The translations under genes and the position numbers were made by a program. From NCBI GenBank assembly GCA_050250135.1, contig JBFWPF010000010.1:1-64000 (forward strand): a stretch of 64,000 nt of DNA, in the 5' to 3' direction. Shown here one piece after another: positions 23,931 through 33,205 of this stretch. The DNA comes from JBFWPF01 sp050250135. GTDB lineage: Bacteria > Chlamydiota > Chlamydiia > Chlamydiales > JAFEGQ01. Position 1 is the stretch's first letter. Each line of letters opens with the position of its first letter. The notes beneath the pieces were generated by a model, which saw only the letters and a program-made list of their open reading frames with translations, ran no database searches and was not told the DNA's origin.

Positions 23931-25726
23931 CGTACCGCCAACGCAAGCTTTTGGAGGAGGGCGCTTGAGCGGGCCAGGAAGGCGTCGAGGTGGGAGGGGT
24001 CCATCTCCCGCTGGCTGAGAAGGGCCTGGTCATAGGCGTGCTGGACCAACTCCTTGGCCAGGGTCGGATCGCGTCCATGAAGGTCGGGAAGGGCCCCCAT
24101 CAGGGGGTTATTGGTGTTCACCACAAAGGTCCGCCGCCCGATAAACTCGGTAGGCCCCTTCTTGGAGCTGTTTACGGCAAGGATATCTCGCATCCGGCGG
24201 GCCTGCTCATCGAGGAGGAGGAAAGAGGGGAGCTTGTCGGAGGCGAGGCTCTTTGCCTCCACTTCGACCCCCTCAGGGAGAAGGGCTTTGACCAGCTCGG
24301 CAAGGCGGGTAGCGGGGGTCTTCCCTTCCGCATCGAGGAGCCCCTGCTCCCGCCCCTTGTCGAGGAGGGCCTCATCGAGGGCCCCGTCGATCCGCTGCAA
24401 CTTAGTCCCTGAGAGCTTCTTCTCAAGGAAGGGGATCAGGTGGGCATCGATCGCCCCCCCCGTTTGGAGGACCTTGCACCCCCTCTCCTTGTAGGCCTCT
24501 ACGATGGGGCACCCCTCCCTTTCCTCACCGGTGTAAAAGACCGTCCCTTCGGCCTCTTTTAGGGTCGTCCACTCCCCGTCGGTCGTCTTGAAGATGAGGG
24601 CGTCGGCGACCCGCTCATAGAACTTCTCATCCTGAAGGGCCCCGAGCTTAACGATCAGCTCGAGATCCTCCCAGCAGCTGAGGTAGCGCTCCCTCTCGGT
24701 CGCATGGAGGGAGGCAAGCTTGTCGGCGACCTTCTTGGAGATATGGGCCGAAAGCTGCCGCACCGTCCGGTCGACCTGGAGGGTGGAGCGGGAGACGTTA
24801 AGGGGGATATCGGGGCTGTCGATCACCCCCCGAAGCATGGTGAGGTAATCGGGTAGTAGCTCCTTGCAACTATCGGCGACAAAGACCCGGTTGCAGAAGA
24901 GGCGGACCGTCTCCTTCTTGAAATCGAAGTCCCGCCTCAGGCGGGGGAAGTAGAGGATCCCCTGGAGGTGGAAGGGGAAATCGACGCTGAGGTGGATCCA
25001 AAAGAGGGGCTCCTCTTCAAAGGGGTAGAGGGTCCGGTAAAAATGCTTATAGTCTTCGTCGGTGCATTTTGCCGGCGATTTGAGCCACAGGGGCTCCTCC
25101 TTGTTGAGAAGGGTCTCGCCGAGGAAGATCGGGTAGGGGAGGAAGGCGCAGTAGCGGCCTAAAATAGAGCCGATCCGCTCCTCACTCAAAAACTCGTCAC
25201 TGTCGCCATCGAGGTGGAGGGTGATCTGGGTCCCCCGACTCGTTCGACTCCCCTCCTCGAGGGTGTACTCGGAGGAGCCCTCGCTCTCCCAGCGGACCGG
25301 CTTAGCATCGGGCTTGTAGGAGAGGGTCTCGATCACCACCCTCTCTGCCACCATGAAGGCGGAGAAAAAGCCGAGGCCAAAGTGGCCGATGATCGCCCCA
25401 TCCGCCGCCTGGTACCGCTTGGCAAACTCCTCGGCACCTGAGAAGGCGACATCGCCGATGTAGCGCTCCACCTCCTCAGCATCCATCCCAAGGCCGGTGT
25501 CGGTAAAAGTAAGGGTCCTCCCCTCTTTGTCGATCGCCACTTCAATGCGAAAGGAGTCGTCGGTAGCTGTGCTCTCCCCCTGCTCCCTCAGAATTTTCAG
25601 CTTAGAAAGGGCATCGGTTCCGTTCGAGACCAGCTCCCGCACAAAGATGTCGCGGTCCGAATAGAGCCACTTTTTGATGATGGGCAGGAGGTTTTCGGTG
25701 TTGATGCGGAGGGCCTTTGTTGTCAT
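23924..25726 (-). CDS. htpG: Chaperone HtpG (Hsp90 family)
   Basis: A 600-residue Hsp90. The GHKL ATPase domain shows ELVSNGTDALSKL, DTGLGMD and GHFGLGFFSAFMV, and the middle domain has LNVSRSTLQ. A shorter C-terminal dimerisation part follows. The ATG at 25726 is chosen because MTTKALRINTENLLPII aligns with the family start and overlaps the transporter stop (ATGA); the longer frame to 25825 is spurious. The last residues (LALAVRP) and the stop are formed by a repeat end, so the natural tail may have been altered. It is the second gene of a two-gene unit. Confidence 0.94.
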   Translation of the reverse strand: MTTKALRINTENLLPIIKKWLYSDRDIFVRELVSNGTDALSKLKILREQGESTATDDSFRIEVAIDKEGRTLTFTDTGLGMDAEEVERYIGDVAFSGAEEFAKRYQAADGAIIGHFGLGFFSAFMVAERVVIETLSYKPDAKPVRWESEGSSEYTLEEGSRTSRGTQITLHLDGDSDEFLSEERIGSILGRYCAFLPYPIFLGETLLNKEEPLWLKSPAKCTDEDYKHFYRTLYPFEEEPLFWIHLSVDFPFHLQGILYFPRLRRDFDFKKETVRLFCNRVFVADSCKELLPDYLTMLRGVIDSPDIPLNVSRSTLQVDRTVRQLSAHISKKVADKLASLHATERERYLSCWEDLELIVKLGALQDEKFYERVADALIFKTTDGEWTTLKEAEGTVFYTGEEREGCPIVEAYKERGCKVLQTGGAIDAHLIPFLEKKLSGTKLQRIDGALDEALLDKGREQGLLDAEGKTPATRLAELVKALLPEGVEVEAKSLASDKLPSFLLLDEQARRMRDILAVNSSKKGPTEFIGRRTFVVNTNNPLMGALPDLHGRDPTLAKELVQHAYDQALLSQREMDPSHLDAFLARSSALLQKLALAVRP

Positions 25727-27078
25727 AGATTGAGCACTCCTGCTGCTTCCAAGATAAAGACGACAATGACGGTAGGCACGACATAGCGGATGAGAGCCTT
25801 CCACAGGGGGAGGGTCCAGCGCCACTTCACTTGGGAGAGAAACTCCTCATCGCGGATCCCCTTGTCCATCCGCCACCCCACAAAGATCGCGGTGAAAAAG
25901 CCGGCAATCGGGAGGAACCAGCGATCCCATGTGGTGCTCACCGTGTCGAAGAAATTCTCCCCGTACATCGCCTCCCAGGAGGGAAAGAGGTGGCCCGAAC
26001 CGGCCAAAGCGCTCGGAATCCCCACCAAAAAGACGAGCCCCATCGTGAGGAGGGTGGCCCTCTTTCGGGACCAGTTGAAAAGCTCCATCCCATTCGCCAC
26101 CAAGTTTTCCAAAAGAGAGACGGTCGAGGTGAGGGCGGTAAACACAAGCAGGAGGAAAAAGACTGTGGAGAGGATCAGGGTTGCGGGGAGCTGAGAAAAG
26201 AGGACGGGGAGGATCTTAAAGACCAAACCAGGCCCCTCAGCGGCTGGAAAGCCAAAGGTAAAGATGATCGGGAAAATAATGAGACCAGCCACAACGGAGA
26301 TCGCCAAGGTCAAGCCCAAGACCGTTAGCGCCGTCTTGGGGATATTCTCCTCCTTGCGCATGTAGCTCCCGTAGGTGAGGATAATCCCAAAGCCCAACGA
26401 GGCGGTAAAAAAGGAGAGCCCCAGGGCGGCCAGCACACCCGACGGTGTGAGGGCACTGAAATCGGGGTAGAGCATAAAACGGACTGCCTGCCCAAAGCCG
26501 GGTAGGGTGACCGAATAGCACAGTAGCCCTAGCAGCAGGATAAACAGGGCGGGCATCAGGATCTTCGACCAGTGCTCAATCCCCTTCTGCACCCCGCCGT
26601 AAATGACAGCGCCGGTGATCACCAAAAAGGCGGTCATCCAGAAGATCGAAATATCCCCCGCCCCGACCAGCACATTGAAGACCCCCTCGATCTGCTCGGC
26701 CGACCTCCCTTGTGTGAACTGGGCGAGCGAGAGGAGGACATAGTTGAGGGTCCACCCCGCCACCACGTTGTAGTAGGAGAAGACGATCAAGGTCGATAAA
26801 ATGGCCAGCCAGCCGACCAGCCTCCAGTTGCGGGAGTGGGAGAGGTTGGCAAAGGCCCCCACTACCCCCCGCTGCGAGGCCCGCCCCATGATCAACTCGG
26901 CGATAAAGAGGGGGACGCAGATCACCAGGGTAGAAAAAAGATAGAGGATAACAAAGGCCCCACCCCCATTCTGTCCGGTCACGTAAGGGAACTTCCAGAG
27001 GCTCCCCAAACCTATTGCCGAACCGGCCGCTGCAAAGACTAGGCCGAGGTGGCTGCCCCAGTGTTCCCGCGCTTTCAT
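25723..27078 (-). CDS. Na+-coupled amino-acid transporter (NSS/SNF family)
   Basis: A 451-residue symporter with about 11-12 helices. The family signature AAAGSAIGLGSLWKFPYVTG (first helix, sodium and substrate site) is intact and followed by NGGGAFVILYLF. Internal segments such as YNVVAGWTLNYV and FFLLLVFTALTSTVSLLE match helices 3 and 8. It uses the sodium gradient to import amino acids or similar compounds; the substrate cannot be read from sequence. Chlamydia has a homologue (CT231, as I recall). Its stop overlaps the htpG start by four bases. It is divergent from nqrF, the subunit that helps build the sodium gradient. Confidence 0.92.
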   Translation of the reverse strand: MKAREHWGSHLGLVFAAAGSAIGLGSLWKFPYVTGQNGGGAFVILYLFSTLVICVPLFIAELIMGRASQRGVVGAFANLSHSRNWRLVGWLAILSTLIVFSYYNVVAGWTLNYVLLSLAQFTQGRSAEQIEGVFNVLVGAGDISIFWMTAFLVITGAVIYGGVQKGIEHWSKILMPALFILLLGLLCYSVTLPGFGQAVRFMLYPDFSALTPSGVLAALGLSFFTASLGFGIILTYGSYMRKEENIPKTALTVLGLTLAISVVAGLIIFPIIFTFGFPAAEGPGLVFKILPVLFSQLPATLILSTVFFLLLVFTALTSTVSLLENLVANGMELFNWSRKRATLLTMGLVFLVGIPSALAGSGHLFPSWEAMYGENFFDTVSTTWDRWFLPIAGFFTAIFVGWRMDKGIRDEEFLSQVKWRWTLPLWKALIRYVVPTVIVVFILEAAGVLNL

Positions 27079-27164
27079 CTATCCCGCTAATTTCAAATAG
27101 GTTCCTGCCACACTAGCCCAACGGAAGACTTGTTGTCAATCGATTTCAAGGGTATACCAAAGGG

Positions 27165-28454
27165 ATGCTTCTCCTCCAAACTGAGCCAGGCTTTTGGGAT
27201 GCTTTTACCCTGATCGCCCTCGCTGCGCTTGCCTTTGTCCTGGTCGGCCTCCTCTTGGCCCTCATGATCCTCTTTGTCCGGCGCCGCCTGGTTCCCAGCG
27301 GCGATGTGAAGATCCATATCAATGATAACGACTCGCTTACCAAAGAGGTTAAGACGGGCCAGACCCTCCTCTCGGCCCTCACCCTAAACGGTATCCCCAT
27401 CCCTAGCCCCTGCGGCGGCAAAGCGACCTGCAAGCAGTGCAAGGTCAGGGTCAAGGAGGGGGGCGGCGCGATCCTCGAAACCGAAAGGTCGGCCTTCAAC
27501 AGAAAAGAGATAGCCTCCGGCTGGCGCCTCTCCTGCCAATGTAAAGTAAAAAATGACATTAGCATCGAGGTTCCCGAGGATCTGCTCGAGGTGGAGGAGT
27601 TTACCGGCACCGTCCTCTCCAACCAAAACGTCGCCACTTTCATCAAGGAGCTGGCTGTCGAGATTCCCCAGCCGATCGAGTACCGCTCTGGGGGCTACCT
27701 CCAGTTTCACATCCCCCGCTTCTCCACCAACACTGAGGAGTGGCGGGCAACCATCGATCCCGAGTACCAGCCCGATTGGGAGGCTTACCACCTATTTGGT
27801 CAGGAGCTCGATTTTGCCCAGATCCCCGACAATTTTGTCCGGGCCTATTCCATGGCCTCCTACCCCGCTGAAGGGAGCCGGCTCCTCTTCAACATCCGGA
27901 TCGCTACTCCCCCCAAGTCGGGTCTCCCCTGGGGGGTCGCCTCCAGCTACCTTTTTAGCCTTAAGGCCGGCGACAAGGTCCAGATGTCGGGCCCTTACGG
28001 CGAATCGTTCATGATCCCAGGGGACCAAGAGCTCGTCTTCCTCATCGGAGGGGCCGGCTCCTCATTTGGCCGCAGCCACATCCTCCACCTCTTCCACACC
28101 GAAAAGACCGAGCGGAAGGTGACCCTCTGGTATGGGGCCCGCTCCTTGCGCGAGAACATCTATCAAGAGGAATTCGAAGCGCTCGACAGGGATTTTCCCA
28201 ACTTCACCTACCATCTCGTCCTCTCTGAGCCCCTTCCCGAGGACCTCGAGTCGGGCTGGCCCAAAGAGGACCCGCTGAAAACGGGCTTTGTCTTTAAGGC
28301 CTTTGAGGAGGGTCAGCTCAAGAAAATGGGGGATCCCGACGAGGCCCTCTACTACGTCTGCGGCCCGCCCCTCCACAACAAGGCGGTCATGAAACTCCTC
28401 GACGACTACGGCGTCCCCCGCGACAATATCGTCCTGGATGACTTTGGCTCTTAG
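27165..28454 (+). CDS. nqrF: Na+-translocating NADH:quinone reductase subunit F
   Basis: The NADH-oxidising subunit of Na+-NQR (429 residues). One N-terminal membrane helix (ALAALAFVLVGLLLALMILF) anchors it. A 2Fe-2S domain follows with PCGGKATCKQCK and LSCQCK cysteines. The FAD-binding motif RAYSMAS and an NAD-binding domain (LIGGAGSSFGRSH, YVCGPPLHN) complete it. It passes electrons to the other Nqr subunits, which are not in this window. Divergent from the sodium symporter. Confidence 0.95.
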   Translation: MLLLQTEPGFWDAFTLIALAALAFVLVGLLLALMILFVRRRLVPSGDVKIHINDNDSLTKEVKTGQTLLSALTLNGIPIPSPCGGKATCKQCKVRVKEGGGAILETERSAFNRKEIASGWRLSCQCKVKNDISIEVPEDLLEVEEFTGTVLSNQNVATFIKELAVEIPQPIEYRSGGYLQFHIPRFSTNTEEWRATIDPEYQPDWEAYHLFGQELDFAQIPDNFVRAYSMASYPAEGSRLLFNIRIATPPKSGLPWGVASSYLFSLKAGDKVQMSGPYGESFMIPGDQELVFLIGGAGSSFGRSHILHLFHTEKTERKVTLWYGARSLRENIYQEEFEALDRDFPNFTYHLVLSEPLPEDLESGWPKEDPLKTGFVFKAFEEGQLKKMGDPDEALYYVCGPPLHNKAVMKLLDDYGVPRDNIVLDDFGS

Positions 28455-28469
28455 CGTTAAGGTGGTGAT

Positions 28470-30101
28470 ATGCGGATCTATGCTGCCCAGCTCAACCCCA
28501 CCATCGGCGCCCTTAAGGGCAATACTCAGAAGATCCTCGCTGCGATCGACCGGGGACGGGAGCAGGGGGCCGACCTGATCCTTCTCCCCGAGCTGGCCAT
28601 CTCGGGCTACCCCCCCGAGGACCTCCTCCTCCTCGAGTCCTTTGTCCCTGCCTGCGAGGCGATGCTAGAGCCCATTATCGAGGCCTCCAAGGGGCTTGCG
28701 GTGGTAGTGGGTTTGCCCCGGCGGGCGACCAAGGGGGAGAAGCCCTTCCACAACAGTGCGGCCATCATAGAGGAGGGGAAGCTCCTTGGTTTTCAGGACA
28801 AAACCTGCCTCCCTACCTACGATGTCTTCGACGAGCGGCGCTACTTTGAGCCCTCCCCAAAAAACCAAGTCTGGAAACTCCGAGGGGAGAGGGTTGCGAT
28901 CACCATCTGCGAAGATATCTGGGGATGGGAGGAGCCGATTGTGCTGGCCGACTACCGCCGCCACCCGGTCGAGGAGCTGGCCTCCGCTCGTCCTACCTTC
29001 CACCTCAACCTCTCCGCCTCGCCCTACAGCTTTGAGAAATTCCCGATGCGCCTCGAGGCCCTCCAACGGGCCTCCCAGCACCTTAAGGTCCCCTCCCTCC
29101 TCTGCAACCAGGTCGGCGGCAACGACAGCCTGATATTCGATGGGCACACCTTCCTTATCGACCGGGAGGGGCGGGTGCTTGCCCGAGCCAAGGGCTTTGC
29201 GGAGGATAACCTCCTGATCGACACTCGCAAACTCCCCCCTCCCCTCGTCCTAGAAGAGAACCCTTATGGCGAGCTCTACCGTGCCCTGGTGATGGGGGTA
29301 CGCGATTACTTTGAGAAGAGCGGCTTTAAAACGGCCTGCCTCGGCCTCTCGGGGGGGATCGACTCGGCCCTTGTTGCCGCCATCGGCGCCGACGCCCTTG
29401 GCCCTCAGAACATCCTGGGGCTACTGATGCCCGGCCCCTACAATCCCCCCTCTTCCCTCGAGGATGCACAGCTGCTCGCCCAAAACCTCGGCATCAAAAC
29501 CCTTACCCTGCCCATAGGGCCCCTCTACGAGACCTTTCTCACCACCCTCACCCCCCATTTTGAAGGGAAGGCCCCCGACACCACCGAGGAGAACCTCCAG
29601 GCGCGGATCCGGGGCATGCTCCTGATGGCGATCTCCAACAAGCATGGGCACATCGTCCTCAGCACTGGAAACAAGAGTGAGATGGCGACCGGCTATGCGA
29701 CCCTTTATGGCGATATGTGTGGAGGGCTTGGTGTTCTCAGCGATGTTCCAAAGATGAAGGTCTACGCCCTCTGCAAACACCTCAACCGGGAGGGGGAGCG
29801 GATCCCCCACAATATCCTGGTCAAGCCCCCGTCGGCCGAGCTTGCCGAGGGGCAGGTCGATGCCGATACCCTCCCCCCCTACTCGATCGTCGACCAGGTC
29901 CTCGAGGATTATGTCCAGCGCCACCTCTCTCCAGAAACGATTGCCGAGAGGCGCTCTCTCCCCTTTCCGATCGTGCTCGACCTCGTCAAGCGGATCCACC
30001 GAAACGAGTACAAACGGCGGCAGGCTCCCCCCGGCCTTAGGGTCACCGAGAAGGCCTTTAGTGTCGGCCGCCGCTTCCCCATCGTCCAGAAATGGTCCTA
30101 A
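28470..30101 (+). CDS. nadE: Glutamine-dependent NAD+ synthetase
   Basis: A 543-residue fusion of an N-terminal nitrilase-type glutaminase (catalytic Glu in LPELAISGYPPEDLL, Lys in FQDKTCLPTYDVFDE, Cys in ITICEDIWGWEEP) and a C-terminal synthetase with the P-loop LGLSGGIDSALVA. It converts nicotinate adenine dinucleotide to NAD+ using glutamine nitrogen. Classical Chlamydia lacks this, but environmental chlamydiae often carry it. It follows nqrF by 15 bases. Its last codons (K-W-S-stop) coincide with the first dyad of the 33-bp-period array, so cassette 1 begins at the very end of this gene. Confidence 0.94.
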   Translation: MRIYAAQLNPTIGALKGNTQKILAAIDRGREQGADLILLPELAISGYPPEDLLLLESFVPACEAMLEPIIEASKGLAVVVGLPRRATKGEKPFHNSAAIIEEGKLLGFQDKTCLPTYDVFDERRYFEPSPKNQVWKLRGERVAITICEDIWGWEEPIVLADYRRHPVEELASARPTFHLNLSASPYSFEKFPMRLEALQRASQHLKVPSLLCNQVGGNDSLIFDGHTFLIDREGRVLARAKGFAEDNLLIDTRKLPPPLVLEENPYGELYRALVMGVRDYFEKSGFKTACLGLSGGIDSALVAAIGADALGPQNILGLLMPGPYNPPSSLEDAQLLAQNLGIKTLTLPIGPLYETFLTTLTPHFEGKAPDTTEENLQARIRGMLLMAISNKHGHIVLSTGNKSEMATGYATLYGDMCGGLGVLSDVPKMKVYALCKHLNREGERIPHNILVKPPSAELAEGQVDADTLPPYSIVDQVLEDYVQRHLSPETIAERRSLPFPIVLDLVKRIHRNEYKRRQAPPGLRVTEKAFSVGRRFPIVQKWS

Positions 30102-30215
30102 TTTCGACCCTATGGAGCGCTCATTTGGCTTGATTTTTGACCATACAGAGCGCCTATTTGCCTTGATTTTTAACCACCTTAACCTAAAAACAGCCTTGAT
30201 TTTTAACCATATTTT
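30084..30215 (+). repeat. Four-unit array of 33-bp period upstream of ATPase 1
   Basis: Four units of exactly 33 bp (30084, 30117, 30150, 30183). The RACC core occurs at 30106, 30139, 30172 and 30205. The consensus is a dyad, roughly ATTTGGCTTGATTTTTGACC with AT after it. Units 2-4 share CTTGATTTTT at 30129, 30162 and 30195. The first unit overlaps the nadE stop codon. The 33-bp spacing is about three helical turns, placing all sites on one face of the DNA. This suits an operator array for cooperative binding, or recombinase sites. It ends 32 bp before the ATPase 1 start. Confidence 0.85.
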
Positions 30216-30247
30216 GCATAAGGTGATGAAAAACAGGGGATTGAATC

Positions 30248-31591
30248 GTGAAGCGCCTGATCCATGCCGATTTACGTAAGTGGAAAGGGAAGCCCAACCG
30301 TAAGCCTCTGCTTATCCGTGGCGCTAGACAGGTCGGAAAAACTCACGCAGTACGCACCCTAGCGGAGAGCTTTGAGGACTTTGTGGAACTGAACCTGGAG
30401 AACGACCCTAAAGCCTGCACAGTCTTCGAGCCCGATCTAAAGGCTGATCGGATTCTCAGGGATTTAACCATCCACCTGAAGCGTCCCATCACGCCCGGAA
30501 AAACACTGCTCTTTATTGATGAAATTCAAGCGGCCCCCAAGGCTATTATTGCCCTCAGGTATCTCTATGAAGAGGTACCCGACCTGCATGTGATTGCTGC
30601 AGGATCGTTGCTGGATTTTGCGATTCAACAGGTCGGCGTCCCCGTTGGGCGGATAGAGTTCCTTTACATGTACCCCCTCTCCTTTGCAGAATTTCTCGTA
30701 TCGATGGGCGCAAGTGGCCTATGCGGCCAAGTTCTAGAGCATCCAATCGACACTCCCATGTTCCCCCTGTTCCATGACCAACTGATTCGAATGCTCGGTG
30801 AATATCTGGTCATTGGTGGAATGCCAGAGGTGGTCAAAGGTTGGCGCGACACCCAAGATCCTGAACACTGCTTAACCATTCAACATCGCATTCTTACCGC
30901 CTACCAGTATGATTTTCCCAAATATGCCAAGCAATTTCAGCTCAAGTATCTCGAGATTTTATTCCGCCAGCTACCGCACTGGACTGGACAACGCTTCAAG
31001 TACTCCCAAATAGGCGAGGGTTATCGAAAACGGGAATTGGAGCCCTGCTTAGAGCTGCTTCGGACGGCTGGAATGGTTCATCAGGTTATGCATACGGCCG
31101 GCCAAGGAATTCCTATTGGCTCTGATGTCAGATTTGATATCTTTAAGACCCTATTCCTAGATGTCGGCCTCACCCAAGCCCAGTTAGGCCTCGATCTAGC
31201 CGACTATTTTCTGAATCCCCAGGAAGCGCTTGTGAATAGCGGTGCCATTGCTGAAGCCTACGTAGGACAAGAACTGCTTGCCTATTCTCCCCCTTATAAA
31301 AAAAGTGATCTCTTTTACTGGGAAAGGTTGGTACGGTCCAGCGCAGCAGAGGTCGACTATCTCCACCAAGCGGGTCCGCACATCCTACCCATCGAAGTGA
31401 AAGGCGGAAGAGGGAACACACTCCGATCACTCCACCGATTCCTCGAAACCCACCCCAAAACCCCCTACGGAGTCCGTTTTTCTACCCGCAACTACTCGAA
31501 GCATGACAACATCCACTCCTATCCCCTCTATGCAGTGATGCAATTCGCCAAATGGGATGGGCAGGAGGCTTGGGAGGCGCTCCTCAGCTAA
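30248..31591 (+). CDS. AAA ATPase with DUF4143 and PD-(D/E)XK-like C-terminus (ATPase 1)
   Basis: A 447-residue member of the AAA_14/DUF4143 family. Walker A is GARQVGKT at 25-32, Walker B is LLFIDEIQAAP near 88, and the sensor segment DLHVIAAGSLLDFAI follows. The middle is helical, with a small winged-helix-like part (QIGEGYRKRELEPCLELL). The end has EVDYL...PIEVKG, with D370 and E383-x-K385 as in PD-(D/E)XK folds. Start is GTG 30248 after AGGGGAT. The family is abundant in archaea and environmental chlamydiae and its function is not established. It is bracketed by 33-bp-period arrays and looks like an inserted cassette between nadE and epmA. AT-richer than its neighbours by eye. Confidence 0.85.
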   Translation: MKRLIHADLRKWKGKPNRKPLLIRGARQVGKTHAVRTLAESFEDFVELNLENDPKACTVFEPDLKADRILRDLTIHLKRPITPGKTLLFIDEIQAAPKAIIALRYLYEEVPDLHVIAAGSLLDFAIQQVGVPVGRIEFLYMYPLSFAEFLVSMGASGLCGQVLEHPIDTPMFPLFHDQLIRMLGEYLVIGGMPEVVKGWRDTQDPEHCLTIQHRILTAYQYDFPKYAKQFQLKYLEILFRQLPHWTGQRFKYSQIGEGYRKRELEPCLELLRTAGMVHQVMHTAGQGIPIGSDVRFDIFKTLFLDVGLTQAQLGLDLADYFLNPQEALVNSGAIAEAYVGQELLAYSPPYKKSDLFYWERLVRSSAAEVDYLHQAGPHILPIEVKGGRGNTLRSLHRFLETHPKTPYGVRFSTRNYSKHDNIHSYPLYAVMQFAKWDGQEAWEALLS

Positions 31592-31661
31592 GTGGCAGAA
31601 TTTCTTAGCTTAAACTTGAGGACGTCGCCAAAGCCAACGTCTTCCCAGCCACTACTTCCCC

Positions 31662-31760
31662 ATGACAAAAATGGTCGTGATTTCGACCATCTAAGACATC
31701 AAAATGGTCGCTTTTTCGACCATATGGAGCATCCATTTGGTTTGATTTTCGACCACAGAT
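31662..31760 (+). repeat. Three-unit array of 33-bp period downstream of ATPase 1
   Basis: CGACCA cores at 31684, 31717 and 31750 give exact 33-bp spacing. The first two units are near-perfect dyads: ATGGTCGTGATTTCGACCAT at 31671 and ATGGTCGCTTTTTCGACCAT at 31704. The last two units resemble the first two units of the upstream array, including a shared ATATGGAGC/CTATGGAGC linker. The ATPase 1 gene is therefore bracketed by related direct copies. Confidence 0.85.
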
Positions 31761-31824
31761 TCTGCAATATGTTCATATTTAGAGAATTAGAAATATGGAG
31801 TGAGAAGGTATCGGAATGTCACGA

Positions 31825-32655
31825 TCAGCTGAGGACATCGGCGATATCAGAAACACCTAACTTGAGCATCAGGAGGCGGTCGAAGCCGACGGCGACGCCG
31901 CAGCAGTCGGGAAAGGGGCCAAGGGGCATCACCGTTTCGGGATAGACCTCCTTGCCTAGGGCCCCCCTCAGCTGGTTTTGCTCCAAAAGGCGCCGCTTGT
32001 GCTCTACCGGATCGGTCAGCTCATCATAACCATTCGCTAGCTCCATCCCCTGGAAAAAAAGCTCAAACCGCTCACTACCCCGCTCGCTTACCTTAGCCAG
32101 AGCGGCCTGCGAGGGGGGAAAATGGGTCACGATGTAAAAGGGCTCCCCTGATAGCTGCGGCTCAATTTTGGTCGCGAGGAGGTAGTTCTGCTGCTCTTCC
32201 GAAAGGGCGCCAGGGTCGATCCCCGCATGCCTCTGAAAGGCCTCCGAGTAGCTCATCACCTCGAGGGGGCGCTCTCCCACAAACAGAGCGGCAAGGGCAG
32301 CGGTCTCCTCCCACATCTGCTGCAGGGAAAAGCCGAGGCGGTACCACTCGATCATCGCAAATTCGGGGCGGTGGCGCCTGCCCGACTCCCCATCTCGGAA
32401 GACATGGGAGAGCTGGTAGATGTCGCTAAGGCCCGCTTTTAAGAGGTTCTTCATCCCATATTCGGGCGAGGAGTGGAGGTACCACCGCTCCCCCATCACC
32501 TCGGCAGCAATCAGGTCGATATGGGCGTCGATGGAGGGGTCGGGTGAGAGGGCGGCGCAGTCGACCTCCATCACCCCCCGCTCATGGAAAAACTCCCGGA
32601 CGCAGCGGAGCATCCGGGCCCGCTCCTTCAAATTACTTAGAGGAGCGGGAGACAT
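31825..32655 (-). CDS. epmA: EF-P lysine ligase EpmA (PoxA/GenX)
   Basis: A 276-residue class II lysyl-tRNA synthetase paralogue without a tRNA-binding domain; it attaches beta-lysine or lysine to EF-P. Motif 2 is visible in FRDGESGRRHRPEFAMIEWY and motif 3 in CCGVAVGFDRLLML. The E-L-A-N-G-Y-D-E-L segment is typical. The ATG at 32655 gives the family-like start SNLKERARML and overlaps the efp 3' end by 23 bases; the longer frame to 32691 lies inside efp. Coupling to efp, which has the target lysine, supports the role. EpmB is not in this window. Confidence 0.92.
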   Translation of the reverse strand: MSPAPLSNLKERARMLRCVREFFHERGVMEVDCAALSPDPSIDAHIDLIAAEVMGERWYLHSSPEYGMKNLLKAGLSDIYQLSHVFRDGESGRRHRPEFAMIEWYRLGFSLQQMWEETAALAALFVGERPLEVMSYSEAFQRHAGIDPGALSEEQQNYLLATKIEPQLSGEPFYIVTHFPPSQAALAKVSERGSERFELFFQGMELANGYDELTDPVEHKRRLLEQNQLRGALGKEVYPETVMPLGPFPDCCGVAVGFDRLLMLKLGVSDIADVLS

Positions 32656-33205
32656 ACTCGCCAGTGCGGGTGTCGATCTTGACCACCTCATGCTGGTCGA
32701 TAAAGATGGGCACCTGAACCTTAGCTCCCGTATCGGTAATGGCGGCCTTAAGGACCCGGCCCGACGCCGTATCCCCTTTGACCCCCGGCTCGGTCTCCAC
32801 GATCTCCATATCGATGAAGGTAGGGGGGTTGACCAGCACTGGAGCCCCCTTGTAGGAGATCACCTCGTAGAGGAGATCCTCCTTAAGCCACTGCTCCGAA
32901 TCGGCGATCACCGCATGGGGGACTGTGAGCTGCTCATAGGTCTGGTCATCCATAAAGACCGCATCCTGCCCATCCCGGTAGGAGAAGCGCATTTGAGCCT
33001 CAGCGACATCGGCTAGCTCGATCTTCTCACCTGACTTGTAGGTCCGCTCAATGACCCGTCCGGTTAGAAGCCCTTTCAGCTTAACCCGAGTGAAGGCCTG
33101 CCCCTTGCCCGGCTTGACAAAGTCGACCCCTACAATGACCCAGGGCTGTCCATCTACCTCGACCTTGAGCCCCGCCTTAAACTGGTTGGTTGCTATCTGC
33201 GCCAT
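32633..33205 (-). CDS. efp: Elongation factor P
   Basis: A 190-residue EF-P of normal length that helps ribosomes through polyproline stretches. The domain I loop reads KPGKGQAF, giving the lysine that EpmA modifies. The end KIDTRTGEYVSRS is the usual domain III signature. The second ATG (33205) is preferred, since GGAGG touches the first one at 33211 but is well spaced for the second. It overlaps epmA, its modifying enzyme. In C. trachomatis efp_2 lies beside amn, as here. Confidence 0.95.
   Translation of the reverse strand: MAQIATNQFKAGLKVEVDGQPWVIVGVDFVKPGKGQAFTRVKLKGLLTGRVIERTYKSGEKIELADVAEAQMRFSYRDGQDAVFMDDQTYEQLTVPHAVIADSEQWLKEDLLYEVISYKGAPVLVNPPTFIDMEIVETEPGVKGDTASGRVLKAAITDTGAKVQVPIFIDQHEVVKIDTRTGEYVSRSSK

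Noticed and set aside
27130..27158. nqrF promoter TTGTTG-17-TATACC
   Set aside because: The -10 box is only six bases before the ATG, leaving essentially no leader although a ribosome-like AAAGGG is present; not convincing.
30084..31760. CRISPR array
   Set aside because: Units are contiguous 33-mers without separate unique spacers, they diverge strongly, only four plus three copies exist, and no cas gene is nearby.
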